From assembly GCF_910591885.1 (NCBI RefSeq), contig NW_025963679.1:1-64000 (forward strand): a stretch of DNA of 64,000 nt, in the 5' to 3' direction. Shown here in pieces: positions 12,701 through 27,600 of the stretch (its first letter is position 1; every line of letters starts with the position of its first letter). The notes below the pieces were generated by a model. The model was not told the DNA's origin. It was given only the letters and a program-made list of their open reading frames with translations, and did no database searches. The position numbers and the translations under genes are program-made. The DNA comes from Bombus terrestris. Lineage: Eukaryota > Arthropoda > Insecta > Hymenoptera > Apidae.

Positions 12701-15270
12701 GACAACGTGGGACAACGTGGGACAACGTGGGACAACGTGGGACACCGTTGGACACCGTTGGACACCGTTGGACACCGTTGGACATCGTTGGACACCGTGG
12801 GACAACGTGGGACAACGTGGGACAACGTGGGAAACCATGGAACAACGTGGGACAACGTGGGACACCGTTGGACATCGTTGGACATCGTTGGACACCGTGG
12901 GACAACGTGGGACAACGTGGGACAACGTGGGACAACGTGGGACAACGTGGGACAACATGGGACAACGTGGGACAACGTGGGACAACGTGGGACAACGTGG
13001 GACAACGTGGGACAACGTGGCACAACGTGGGACAACGTGGGACACCGTTGGACATCGTTGGACAACGTGGGACAACGTGGGACAACGTGGGACAACGTGG
13101 GACAACGTGGGACAACGTGGGACAACGTGGGACAACGTGGGACACCGTTGGACACCGTTGGACATCGTTGGACACCGTGGGACAACGTGGGACAACGTGG
13201 GACAACGTGGGACAACGTGGGACAACGTGGGACAACGTGGGACAACGTCGGACAACGTGGGACAACGTGGGACAACGTGGGACAACGTGGGACATCGTGG
13301 AACAACGTGGGACAACGTGGGACAACGTGGGACAACGTGGGACATCGTGGGACAACGTGGGACAACGTGGGACAACGTGGGACACCGTTGGACACCGTTG
13401 GACACCGTTGGACACCGTTGGACATCGTTGGACACCGTGGGACAACGTGGGACAACGTGGGACAACGTGGGAAACCATGGAACAACGTGGGACAACGTGG
13501 GACACCGTTGGACATCGTTGGACATCGTTGGACACCGTGGGACAACGTGGGACAACGTGGGAAAACGTGGGACAACGTGGGACACCGTTGGACATCGCTG
13601 GACACCGTTGGACGTCGTTGGACACCGTGGGACAACGTGGGACAACGTGGGACAACGTGGGACAACGTGGGACAACGTGGGACAACGTGGGACAACGTGG
13701 GACAACGTGGGACAACGTGGGACAACGTGGGACACCGTTGGACATCGTTGGACACCGTGGGACAACGTGGGACAACGTGGGACAACGTGGGACACCGTTG
13801 GACACCGTTGGACACCGTTGGACACCGTTGGACACCGTTGGACATCGTTGGACACCGTGGGACAACGTGGGACAACGTGGGACAACGTGGGAAACCATGG
13901 AACAACGTGGGACAACGTGCGACACCGTTGGACATCGTTGGACAACGTGGGACAACGTGGGACAACGTGGGACAACGTGGGACAACGTGGGACAACGTGG
14001 GACAACGTGGGACACCGTTGGACACCGTGGGACACCGTTGGACACCGTTGGACATCGTTGGACACCGTGGGACAACGTGGGACAACGTGGGACAACGTGG
14101 GACAACGTGGGACAACGTGGGACAACGTGGGACAACGTGGGACATCGTGGGACAACGTGGGACAACGTGGGACAACGTGGGACAACGTGGGACACCGTTG
14201 GACAACGTGGGACACCGTTGGACATCGTTGGACACCGTGGGACAACGTGGGACAACGTGGGACAACGTGGGACATCGTGGGACAACGTGGGACAACGTGG
14301 GACAACGCGGGACAACGTGGGACAACGTGGGACACCGTTGGACACCGTTGGACACCGTTGGACACCGTTGGACATCGTTGGACACCGTGGGACAACGTGG
14401 GACAACGTGGGACAACGTGGGAAACCATGGAACAACGTGGGACAACGTGGGACACCGTTGGACATCGTTGGACATCGTTGGACACCGTGGGACAACGTGG
14501 GACATCGTGGGACAACGTGGGACAACGTGGGACAACGTGGGACAACGTGGGACATCGTTGGACACCGTTGGACACCGTGGGACAACGTGGGACAACGTGG
14601 GACAACGTGGGACAACGTGGGACAACGTGGGACAACGTGGGACAACGTGGGACAACGTGGGACAACGTGGGACAACGTGGGACAACGTGGGACAACGTGG
14701 GACAACGTGGGACAACGTGGGACAACGTGGGAGAACGTGGGACATCGTGGGACAACGTGGGACAACGTGGGACAACGTGGGACAACGTGGGACAACGTGG
14801 GACACCGTTGGACATCGTTGGACACCGTGGGACAACGTGGGACAACGTGGGACAACGTGGGACACCGTTGGACACCGTTGGACACCGTTGGACACCGTTG
14901 GACATCGTTGGACACCGTGGGACAACGTGGGACAACGTGGGACAACGTGGGAAACCATGGAACAACGTGGGAAAACGTGGGACACCGTTGGACATCGTTG
15001 GACAACGTGGGACAACGTGGGACAACGTGGGACAACGTGGGACAACGTGGGACAACGTGGGACATCGTGGGACAACGTGGGACAACGTGGGACAACGTGG
15101 GACAACGTGGGACATCGTTGGACACCGTTGGACACCGTGGGACAACGTGGGACAACGTGGGACAACGTGGGACAACGTGGGACAACGTGGGACAACGTGG
15201 GACAACGTGGGACAACGTGGGACAACGTGGGACAACGTGGGAAAACGTGGGACAACGTGGGACAACGTGG

Positions 15271-15300
15271 GAAAAGGTGGGAAAAGGTGGGAGAAAGTGG
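15271..15300 (+). other. Three consecutive cytosine-free units
   Basis: The units are gaaaaggtgg, gaaaaggtgg and gagaaagtgg. The paralogous positions in the second 6.5-kb copy (21,791-21,820) are A, A and gagaacgtgg. Compared with that copy, five bases differ and every one is a C changed to A or G on the + strand. It is the only place where three neighbouring units all lose the CpG. It may be one clustered mutation event or a local consensus error. Confidence 0.8.
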
Positions 15301-15930
15301 GACATCGTGGGACAACGTGGGACAACGTGGGACAACGTGGGACAACGTGGGACAACGTGGGACTCCGTTGGACATCGTTGGACACCGTGGGACAACGTGG
15401 GACAACGTGGGACAACGTGGGACACCGTTGGACACCGTTGGACACCGTTGGACACCGTTGGACATCGTTGGACACCGTGGGACAACGTGGGACAACGTGG
15501 GACAACGTGGGAAACCATGGAACAACGTGGGACAACGTGGGACAACGTTGGACATCGTTGGACAACGTGGGACAACGTGGGACAACGTGGGACAACGTGG
15601 GACAACGTGGGACAACGTGGGACAACGTGGGACACCGTTGGACACCGTGGGACACCGTTGGACACAGTTGGACATCGTTGGACACCGTGGGACAACGTGG
15701 GACAACGTGGGACAACGTGGGACAACTTGGGACAACGTGGGACAACGTGGGACAACGTGGGACAACGTGGGACAACGTGGGACAACGTGGGACAACGTGG
15801 GACAACGTGGGACAACGTGGGACAACGTGGGACACCGTTGGACAACGTGGGACACCGTTGGACATCGTTGGACACCGTGGGACAACGTGGGACAACGTGG
15901 GACAACGTGGGACAACGTGGGACAACGTGG

Positions 15931-16360
15931 GACACCGTTGGACATCGTTGGACATCGTTGGACATCGTGGGACACCGTTGGACATCGTTGGACATCGTTG
16001 GACACCGTTGGACACCGTTGGACAACGTGGGACATCGTGGGACAACGTGGGACAACGTGGGACAACGTGGGACAACGTGGGACACCGTTGGACACCGTGG
16101 GACACCGTTGGACACCGTTGGACACCGTTGGACATCGTTGGACATCGTTGGACATCGTGGGACACCGTTGGACATCGTTGGACATCGTTGGACACCGTTG
16201 GACATCGTTGGACACCGTTGGACGTCGTTGGACATCGTTGGACATCGTGGGACACCGTTGGACATCGTTGGACATCGTTGGACACCGTTGGACATCGTTG
16301 GACATCGTTGGACATCGTTGGACACCGTGGGACACCGTTGGACACCGTTGGACATCGTTG
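15931..16360. repeat. 430-bp B/C island, copy 3
   Basis: Same 43-unit layout. Unit +290 is gacgtcgttg (16,221), which forms a GACGTC (AatII) palindrome. The downstream marker at +540 is gacaccattg (16,471). A further private change is D in place of B at 16,321. Confidence 0.9.
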
Positions 16361-18450
16361 GACACCGTGGGACAACGTGGGACAACGTGGGACAACGTGG
16401 GACAACGTGGGACATCGTGGGACAACGTGGGACAACGTGGGACAACGTGGGACAACGTGGGACAACGTGGGACACCATTGGACACCGTGGGACACCGTTG
16501 GACACCGTTGGACATCGTTGGACACCGTGGGACAACGTGGGACAACGTGGGACAACGTGGGACAACGTGGGACATCGTGGGACAACGTGGGACAACGTGG
16601 GACAACGTGGGACAACGTGGGACATCGTGGGACAACGTGGGACAACGTGGGACAACGTGGGACATCGTGGGACAACGTGGGACAACGTGGGACAACGTGG
16701 GACAACGTGGGACAACGTGGGACACCGTTGGACACCGTTGGACACCGTTGGACACCGTTGGACATCGTTGGACACCGTGGGACAACGTGGGACAACGTGG
16801 GACAACGTGGGAAACCATGGAACAACGTGGGACAACGTGGGACACCGTTGGACATCGTTGGACATCGTTGGACACCGTGGGACAACGTGGGACAACGTGG
16901 GACAACGTGGGACAACGTCGGACAACGTGGGACAACGTGGGACAACGTGGGACAACGTGGGACATCGTGGGACAACGTGGGACAACGTGGGACAACGTGG
17001 GACAACGTGGGACATCGTGGGACAACGTGGGACAACGTGGGACAACGTGGGACATCGTGGGACAACGTGGGACAACGTGGGACAACGTGGGACAACGTGG
17101 GACAACGTGGGACACCGTTGGACACCGTTGGACACCGTTGGACACCGTTGGACATCGTTGGACACCGTGGGACAACGTGGGACAACGTGGGACAACGTGG
17201 GAAACCATGGAACAACGTTGGACAACGTGGGACACCGTTGGACATCGTTGGACATCGTTGGACACCGTGGGACAACGTGGGACAACGTGGGACAACGTGG
17301 GACAACGTCGGACAACGTGGGACAACGTGGGACATCGTGGGACAACGTGGGACAACGTGGGACAACGTGGGACAACGTGGGACAACGTGGGACACCGTTG
17401 GACACCGTTGGACACCGTTGGACACCGTTGGACATCGTTGGACACCGTGGGACAACGTGGGACAACGTGGGACAACGTGGGACAACGTGGGACAACGTGG
17501 GACAACGTGGGACAACGTGGGACAACGTGGGACATCGTTGGACACCGTGGGACAACGTGGGACAACGTGGGACAACGTGGGACAACGTGGGACATCGTGG
17601 GACAACGTGGGACAACGTGGGACAACGTGGGACAACGTGGGACATCGTGGGACAACGTGGGACAACGTGGGACAACGTGGGACATCGTGGGACAACGTGG
17701 GACAACGTGGGACAACGTGGGACAACGTGGGACACCGTTGGACACCGTTGGACACCGTTGGACACCGTTGGACATCGTTGGACACCGTGGGACAACGTGG
17801 GACAACGTGGGACAACGTGGGAAACCATGGAACAACGTGGGACAACGTGGGACACCGTTGGACATCGTTGGACATCGTTGGACACCGTGGGACAACGTGG
17901 GACAACGTGGGACAACGTGGGACAACGTGGGACAACGTGGGACAACGTGGGACAACGTGGGACAACGTGGGACAACGTGGGACAACGTGGGACAACGTGG
18001 GACAACGTGGCACAACGTGGGACAACGTGGGACACCGTTGGACATCGTTGGACAACGTGGGACAACGTGGGACAACGTGGGACAACGTGGGACAACGTGG
18101 GACAACGTGGGACAACGTGGGACAACGTGGGACACCGTTGGACACCGTTGGACATCGTTGGACACCGTGGGACAACGTGGGACAACGTGGGACAACGTGG
18201 GACAACGTGGGACAACGTGGGACAACGTGGGACAACGTCGGACAACGTGGGACAACGTGGGACAACGTGGGACAACGTGGGACATCGTGGAACAACGTGG
18301 GACAACGTGGGACAACGTGGGACAACGTGGGACATCGTGGGACAACGTGGGACAACGTGGGACACCGTTGGACATCGTTGGACATCGTTGGACATCGTTG
18401 GACACCGTGGGACAACGTGGGACAACGTGGGACAACGTGGGACAACGTCG

Positions 18451-21400
18451 GACAACGTGGGACAACGTGGGACAACGTGGGACAACGTGGGACATCGTGG
18501 GACAACGTGGGACAACGTGGGACAACGTGGGACAACGTGGGACATCGTGGGACAACGTGGGACAACGTGGGACAACGTGGGACATCGTGGGACAACGTGG
18601 GACAACGTGGGACAACGTGGGACAACGTGGGACAACGTGGGACACCGTTGGACACCGTTGGACACCGTTGGACACCGTTGGACATCGTTGGACACCGTGG
18701 GACAACGTGGGACAACGTGGGACAACGTGGGAAACCATGGAACAACGTTGGACAACGTGGGACACCGTTGGACATCGTTGGACATCGTTGGACACCGTGG
18801 GACAACGTGGGACAACGTGGGACAACGTGGGACAACGTCGGACAACGTGGGACAACGTGGGACATCGTGGGACAACGTGGGACAACGTGGGACAACGTGG
18901 GACAACGTGGGACAACGTGGGACACCGTTGGACACCGTGGGACACCGTTGGACACCGTTGGACATCGTTGGACACCGTGGGACAACGTGGGACAACGTGG
19001 GACAACGTGGGACAACGTGGGACAACGTGGGACAACGTGGGACAACGTGGGACAACGTGGGACATCGTTGGACACCGTGGGACAACGTGGGACAACGTGG
19101 GACAACGTGGGACAACGTGGGACATCGTGGGACAACGTGGGACAACGTGGGACAACGTGGGACAACGTGGGACATCGTGGGACAACGTGGGACAACGTGG
19201 GACAACGTGGGACATCGTGGGACAACGTGGGACAACGTGGGACAACGTGGGACAACGTGGGACACCGTTGGACACCGTTGGACACCGTTGGACACCGTTG
19301 GACATCGTTGGACACCGTGGGACAACGTGGGACAACGTGGGACAACGTGGGAAACCATGGAACAACGTGGGACAACGTGGGACACCGTTGGACATCGTTG
19401 GACATCGTTGGACACCGTGGGACAACGTGGGACAACGTGGGACAACGTGGGACAACGTGGGACAACGTGGGACAACGTGGGACAACGTGGGACAACGTGG
19501 GACAACGTGGGACAACGTGGGACAACGTGGGACAACGTGGGACAACGTGGGACAACGTGGGACACCGTTGGACATCGTTGGACAACGTGGGACAACGTGG
19601 GACAACGTGGGACAACGTGGGACAACGTGGGACAACGTGGGACAACGTGGGACAACGTGGGACACCGTTGGACACCGTTGGACATCGTTGGACACCGTGG
19701 GACAACGTGGGACAACGTGGGACAACGTGGGACAACGTGGGACAACGTGGGACAACGTGGGACAACGTCGGACAACGTGGGACAACGTGGGACAACGTGG
19801 GACAACGTGGGACATCGTGGAACAACGTGGGACAACGTGGGACAACGTGGGACAACGTGGGACATCGTGGGACAACGTGGGACAACGTGGGACAACGTGG
19901 GACACCGTTGGACACCGTTGGACACCGTTGGACACCGTTGGACATCGTTGGACACCGTGGGACAACGTGGGACAACGTGGGACAACGTGGGAAACCATGG
20001 AACAACGTGGGACAACGTGGGACACCGTTGGACATCGTTGGACATCGTTGGACACCGTGGGACAACGTGGGACAACGTGGGAAAACGTGGGACAACGTGG
20101 GACACCGTTGGACATCGCTGGACACCGTTGGACATCGTTGGACACCGTGGGACAACGTGGGACAACGTGGGACAACGTGGGACAACGTATGACAACGTGG
20201 GACAACGTGGGACAACGTGGGACAACGTGGGACAACGTGGGACAACGTGGGACACCGTTGGACATCGTTGGACACCGTGGGACAACGTGGGACAACGTGG
20301 GACAACGTGGGACACCGTTGGACACCGTTGGACACCGTTGGACACCGTTGGACACCGTTGGACATCGTTGGACACCGTGGGACAACGTGGGACAACGTGG
20401 GACAACGTGGGAAACCATGGAACAACGTGGGACAACGTGCGACACCGTTGGACATCGTTGGACAACGTGGGACAACGTGGGACAACGTGGGACAACGTGG
20501 GACAACGTGGGACAACGTGGGACAACGTGGGACACCGTTGGACACCGTGGGACACCGTTGGACACCGTTGGACATCGTTGGACACCGTGGGACAACGTGG
20601 GACAACGTGGGACAACGTGGGACAACGTGGGACAACGTGGGACAACGTGGGACAACGTGGGACATCGTGGGACAACGTGGGACAACGTGGGACAACGTGG
20701 GACAACGTGGGACACCGTTGGACAACGTGGGACACCGTTGGACATCGTTGGACACCGTGGGACAACGTGGGACAACGTGGGACAACGTGGGACATCGTGG
20801 GACAACGTGGGACAACGTGGGACAACGCGGGACAACGTGGGACAACGTGGGACACCGTTAGACACCGTTGGACACCGTTGGACACCGTTGGACATCGTTG
20901 GACACCGTGGGACAACGTGGGACAACGTGGGACAACGTGGGAAACCATGGAACAACGTGGGACAACGTGGGACACCGTTGGACATCGTTGGACATCGTTG
21001 GACACCGTGGGACAACGTGGGACATCGTGGGACAACGTGGGACAACGTGGGACAACGTGGGACAACGTGGGACATCGTTGGACACCGTTGGACACCGTGG
21101 GACAACGTGGGACAACGTGGGACAACGTGGGACAACGTGGGACAACGTGGGACAACGTGGGACAACGTGGGACAACGTGGGACAACGTGGGACAACGTGG
21201 GACAACGTGGGACAACGTGGGACAACGTGGGACAACGTGGGACAACGTGGGAGAACGTGGGACATCGTGGGACAACGTGGGACAACGTGGGACAACGTGG
21301 GACAACGTGGGACAACGTGGGACACCGTTGGACATCGTTGGACACCGTGGGACAACGTGGGACAACGTGGGACAACGTGGGACACCGTTGGACACCGTTG

Positions 21401-24400
21401 GACACCGTTGGACACCGTTGGACATCGTTGGACACCGTGGGACAACGTGGGACAACGTGGGACAACGTGGGAAACCATGGAACAACGTGGGAAAACGTGG
21501 GACACCGTTGGACATCGTTGGACAACGTGGGACAACGTGGGACAACGTGGGACAACGTGGGACAACGTGGGACAACGTGGGACATCGTGGGACAACGTGG
21601 GACAACGTGGGACAACGTGGGACAACGTGGGACATCGTTGGACACCGTTGGACACCGTGGGACAACGTGGGACAACGTGGGACAACGTGGGACAACGTGG
21701 GACAACGTGGGACAACGTGGGACAACGTGGGACAACGTGGGACAACGTGGGACAACGTGGGAAAACGTGGGACAACGTGGGACAACGTGGGACAACGTGG
21801 GACAACGTGGGAGAACGTGGGACATCGTGGGACAACGTGGGACAACGTGGGACAACGTGGGACAACGTGGGACAACGTGGGACTCCGTTGGACATCGTTG
21901 GACACCGTGGGACAACGTGGGACAACGTGGGACAACGTGGGACACCGTTGGACACCGTTGGACACCGTTGGACACCGTTGGACATCGTTGGACACCGTGG
22001 GACAACGTGGGACAACGTGGGACAACGTGGGAAACCATGGAACAACGTGGGACAACGTGGGACACCGTTGGACATCGTTGGACAACGTGGGACAACGTGG
22101 GACAACGTGGGACAACGTGGGACAACGTGGGACAACGTGGGACAACGTGGGACACCGTTGGACACCGTGGGACACCGTTGGACACAGTTGGACATCGTTG
22201 GACACCGTGGGACAACGTGGGACAACGTGGGACAACGTGGGACAACGTGGGACAACGTGGGACAACGTGGGACAACGTGGGACAACGTGGGACAACGTGG
22301 GACAACGTGGGACAACGTGGGACAACGTGGGACAACGTGGGACAACGTGGGACACCGTTGGACAACGTGGGACACCGTTGGACATCGTTGGACACCGTGG
22401 GACAACGTGGGACAACGTGGGACAACGTGGGACAACGTGGGACAACGTGGGACACCGTTGGACATCGTTGGACATCGTTGGACATCGTGGGACACCGTTG
22501 GACATCGTTGGACATCGTTGGACACCGTTGGACACCGTTGGACAACGTGGGACATCGTGGGACAACGTGGGACAACGTGGGACAACGTGGGACAACGTGG
22601 GACACCGTTGGACACCGTGGGACACCGTTGGACACCGTTGGACACCGTTGGACATCGTTGGACATCGTTGGACATCGTGGGACACCGTTGGACATCGTTG
22701 GACATCGTTGGACACCGTTGGACATCGTTGGACACCGTTGGACGTCGTTGGACATCGTTGGACATCGTGGGACACCGTTGGACATCGTTGGACATCGTTG
22801 GACACCGTTGGACATCGTTGGACATCGTTGGACATCGTTGGACACCGTTGGACACCGTTGGACACCGTTGGACATCGTTGGACACCGTGGGACAACGTGG
22901 GACAACGTGGGACAACGTGGGACAACGTGGGACATCGTGGGACAACGTGGGACAACGTGGGACAACGTGGGACAACGTGGGACAACGTGGGACACCATTG
23001 GACACCGTGGGACACCGTTGGACACCGTTGGACATCGTTGGACACCGTGGGACAACGTGGGACAACGTGGGACAACGTGGGACAACGTGGGACATCGTGG
23101 GACAACGTGGGACAACGTGGGACAACGTGGGACAACGTGGGACATCGTGGGACAACGTGGGACAACGTGGGACAACGTGGGACATCGTGGGACAACGTGG
23201 GACAACGTGGGACAACGTGGGACAACGTGGGACACCGTTGGACACCGTTGGACACCGTTGGACACCGTTGGACATCGTTGGACACCGTGGGACAACGTGG
23301 GACAACGTGGGACAACGTGGGAAACCATGGAACAACGTGGGACAACGTGGGACACCGTTGGACATCGTTGGACATCGTTGGACACCGTGGGACAACGTGG
23401 GACAACGTGGGACAACGTGGGACAACGTCGGACAACGTGGGACAACGTGGGACAACGTGGGACAACGTGGGACATCGTGGGACAACGTGGGACAACGTGG
23501 GACAACGTGGGACAACGTGGGACATCGTGGGACAACGTGGGACAACGTGGGACAACGTGGGACATCGTGGGACAACGTGGGACAACGTGGGACAACGTGG
23601 GACAACGTGGGACAACGTGGGACACCGTTGGACACCGTTGGACACCGTTGGACACCGTTGGACATCGTTGGACACCGTGGGACAACGTGGGACAACGTGG
23701 GACAACGTGGGAAACCATGGAACAACGTTGGACAACGTGGGACACCGTTGGACATCGTTGGACATCGTTGGACACCGTGGGACAACGTGGGACAACGTGG
23801 GACAACGTGGGACAACGTGGGACAACGTGGGACAACGTGGGACATCGTGGGACAACGTGGGGCAACGTGGGACAACGTGGGACAACGTGGGACAACGTGG
23901 GACACCGTTGGACACCGTGGGACACCGTTGGACACCGTTGGACATCGTTGGACACCGTGGGACAACGTGGGACAACGTGGGACAACGTGGGACAACGTGG
24001 GACATCGTGGGACAACGTGGGACAACGTGGGACAACGTGGGACAACGTGGGACATCGTGGGACAACGTGGGACAACGTGGGACAACGTGGGACATCGTGG
24101 GACAACGTGGGACAACGTGGGACAACGTGGGACAACGTGGGACACCGTTGGACACCGTTGGACACCGTTGGACACCGTTGGACATCGTTGGACACCGTGG
24201 GACAACGTGGGACAACGTGGGACAACGTGGGAAACCATGGAACAACGTGGGACAACGTGGGACACCGTTGGACATCGTTGGACACCGTGGGACAACGTGG
24301 GACAACGTGGGACAACGTGGGACAACGTGGGACAACGTGGGACAACGTGGGACAACGTGGGACAACGTGGGACAACGTGGGACAACGTGGGACAACGTGG

Positions 24401-24620
24401 GACAACATGGGACAACGTGGCACAACGTGGGACAACGTGGGACAACGTGGGACAACGTGGGACAACGTGGGACAACGTGGGACAACGTGGGACAACGTCG
24501 GACAACGTGGGACAACGTGGGACAACGTGGGACAACGTGGGACATCGTGGGACAACGTGGGACAACGTGGGACAACGTGGGACAACGTGGGACATCGTGG
24601 GACAACGTGGGACAACGTGG
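18451..24620. repeat. 6.4-6.5-kb tandem duplication, copy 2
   Basis: Copy of 12,031-18,450. It has 100 bp more near 18,961-19,060 and 100 bp less near 23,960 than copy 1, and lost about 150 bp between the cacaacgtgg unit (24,421) and M (24,491). Private changes include gacaacgtat at 20,181, gacaccgtta at 20,851 and ggcaacgtgg at 23,861. The first two create stop triplets. Matching ends about 24,620. Confidence 0.9.
22451..22880. repeat. 430-bp B/C island, copy 4
   Basis: This is the paralogue of the island at 15,931 through the 6.5-kb duplication. It shares gacgtcgttg at +290 (22,741) and gacaccattg at +540 (22,991), and keeps B where copy 3 has D near its end. Confidence 0.9.
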
Positions 24621-27600
24621 GACAACGTGGGACACCGTTGGACACCGTTGGACACCGTTGGACACCGTTGGACATCGTTGGACACCGTGGGACAACGTGG
24701 GACAACGTGGGACAACGTGGGAAACCATGGAACAACGTGGGACAACGTGGGACACCGTTGGACATCGTTGGACATCGTTGGACACCGTGGGACAACGTGG
24801 GACAACGTGGGAAAACGTGGGACAACGTGGGACACCGTTGGACATCGCTGGACACCGTTGGACATCGTTGGACACCGTGGGACAACGTGGGACAACGTGG
24901 GACAACGTGGGACAACGTGGGACAACGTGGGACAACGTGGGACAACGTGGGACAACGTGGGACAACGTGGGACAACGTGGGACACCGTTGGACATCGTTG
25001 GACACCGTGGGACAACGTGGGACAACGTGGGACAACGTGGGAATCCATGGAACAACGTGGGACAACGTGGGACACCGTTGGACATCGTTGGACAACGTGG
25101 GACAACGTGGGACAACGTGGGACAACGTGGGACAACGTGGGACAACGTGGGACAACGTGGGACATCGTTGGACAACGTGGGACACCGTTGGACACCGTTG
25201 GACATCGTTGGACACCGTGGGACAACGTGGGACAACGTGGGACAACGTGGGACAACGTGGGACAACGTGGGACAACGTGGGACAACGTGGGACAACGTGG
25301 GACATCGTGGGACAACGTGGGACAACGTGGGACAACGTGGGACAACGTGGGACACCGTTGGACAACGTGGGACACCGTTGGACATCGTTGGACACCGTGG
25401 GACAACGTGGGACAACGTGGGACAACGTGGGACATCGTGGGACAACGTGGGACAACGTGGGACAACGCGGGACAACGTGGGACAACGTGGGACACCGTTG
25501 GACACCGTTGGACACCGTTGGACACCGTTGGACATCGTTGGACACCGTGGGACAACGTGGGACAACGTGGGACAACGTGGGAAACCATGGAACAACGTGG
25601 GACAACGTGGGACACCGTTGGACATCGTTGGACATCGTTGGACACCGTGGGACAACGTGGGACAACGTGGGAAAACGTGGGACAACGTGGGACACCGTTG
25701 GACCTCGCTGGACACCGTTGGACATCGTTGGACACCGTGGGACAACGTGGGACAACGTGGGACAACGTGGGACAACGTGGGACAACGTGGGACAACGTGG
25801 GACAACGTGGGACAACGTGGGACAACGTGGGACAACGTGGGACAACGTGGGACATCGTGGGACAACGTGGGACAACGTGGGACAACGTGGGACAACGTGG
25901 GACATCGTTGGACACCGTTGGACACCGTGGGACAACGTGGGACAACGTGGGACAACGTGGGACAACGTGGGACAACGTGGGACAACGTGGGACAACGTGG
26001 GACAACGTGGGACAACGTGGGACAACGTGGGACAACGTGGGACAACGTGGGACAACGTGGGACAACGTGGGACAACGTGGGACAACGTGGGACAACGTGG
26101 GACATCGTGGGACAACGTGGGACAACGTGGGACAACGTGGGACAACGTGGGACAACGTGGGACACCGTTGGACATCGTTGGACACCGTGGGACAACGTGG
26201 GACAACGTGGGACAACGTGGGACACCGTTGGACACCGTTGGACACCGTTGGACACCGTTGGACATCGTTGGACACCGTGGGACAACGTGGGACAACGTGG
26301 GACAACGTGGGAAACCATGGAACAACGTGGGAAAACGTGGGACACCGTTGGACATCGTTGGACAACGTGGGACAACGTGGGACAACGTGGGACAACGTGG
26401 GACAACGTGGGACAACGTGGGACACCGTTGGACACCGTGGGACACCGTTGGACACCGTTGGACATCGTTGGACACCGTGGGACAACGTGGGACAACGTGG
26501 GACAACGTGGGACAACGTGGGACAACGTGGGACAACGTGGGACAACGTGGGACAACGTGGGACATCGTGGGACAACGTGGGACAACGTGGGACAACGTGG
26601 GACAACGTGGGACACCGTTGGACAACGTGGGACACCGTTGGACAACGTGGGACACCGTTGGACATCGCTGGACACCGTTGGACATCGTTGGACACCGTGG
26701 GACAACGTGGGACAACGTGGGACAACGTGGGACATCGTGGGACAACGTGGGACAACGTGGGACAACGTGGGACAACGTGGGACATCGTTGGACACCGTTG
26801 GACACCGTGGGACAACGTGGGACAACGTGGGACAACGTGGGACAACGTGGGACAACGTGGGACAACGTGGGACAAGGTGGGACAACGTGGGACAACGTGG
26901 GACAACGTGGGACAACGTGGGACAACGTGGGACATCGTGGGACAACGTGGGACAACGTGGGACAACGTGGGACAACGTGGGGCAACGTGGGACAACGTGG
27001 GACAACGTGGGACAACTTGGGACACCGTTGGACAACGTGGGACACCGTTGGACATCGTTGGACACCGTGGGACAACGTGGGACAACGTGGGACAACGTGG
27101 GAAACCATGGAACAACGTGGGACAACGTGGGACACCGTTGGACATCGTTGGACAACGTGGGACAACGTGGGACAACGTGGGACAACGTGGGACACCGTTG
27201 GACATCGTTGGACACCGTGGGACAACGTGGGACAACGTGGGACAACGTGGGACAACGTGGGACAACGTGGGACATCGTGGGACAACGTGGGACAACGTGG
27301 GACAACGTGGGACAACGTGGGACACCGTGGGACAACGTGGGACACCGTTGGACATCGTTGGACACCGTGGGACAACGTGGGACAACGTGGGACAACGTGG
27401 GACATCGTGGGACAACGTGGGACAACGTGGGACAACGCGGGACAACGTGGGACAACTTGGGACACCGTTGGACACCGTTGGACACCGTTGGACACCGTTG
27501 GACATCGTTGGACACCGTGGGACAACGTGGGACAACGTGGGACAACGTGGGAAACCATGGAACAACGTGGGACAACGTGGGACACCGTTGGACATCGTTG

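Larger units (their letters stand above)
12031..18450. repeat. 6.4-6.5-kb tandem duplication, copy 1
   Basis: This block is followed directly by its copy at 18,451. Matching rare units are F 12,311/18,731, F 12,831/19,351, M 13,241/19,761, gacaacgtgc 13,911/20,431, K 14,301/20,821, I 15,241/21,761, gactccgttg 15,361/21,881, gacacagttg 15,661/22,181, gacgtcgttg 16,221/22,741 and gacaccattg 16,471/22,991. The offset is 6,420 up to about 12.5 kb, 6,520 to about 16.7 kb, then 6,510, 6,410 and 6,260. All these steps are multiples of ten. Two of the steps are a 100-bp string C-D-A(8), present in only one copy at each place. Confidence 0.92.

Noticed and set aside
15241..15310. Possible insertion of foreign sequence
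   Set aside because: The units still have the decamer frame and length; the region differs from its paralogue by five substitutions only.
7..20192. Proteins of repeating GQRGTTWDNV as possible structural or surface repeat proteins
   Set aside because: Protein repeats keep a length divisible by three in DNA; here length changes are single 10-bp units, which shift the frame each time. No signal peptide, anchor or conserved end is present.
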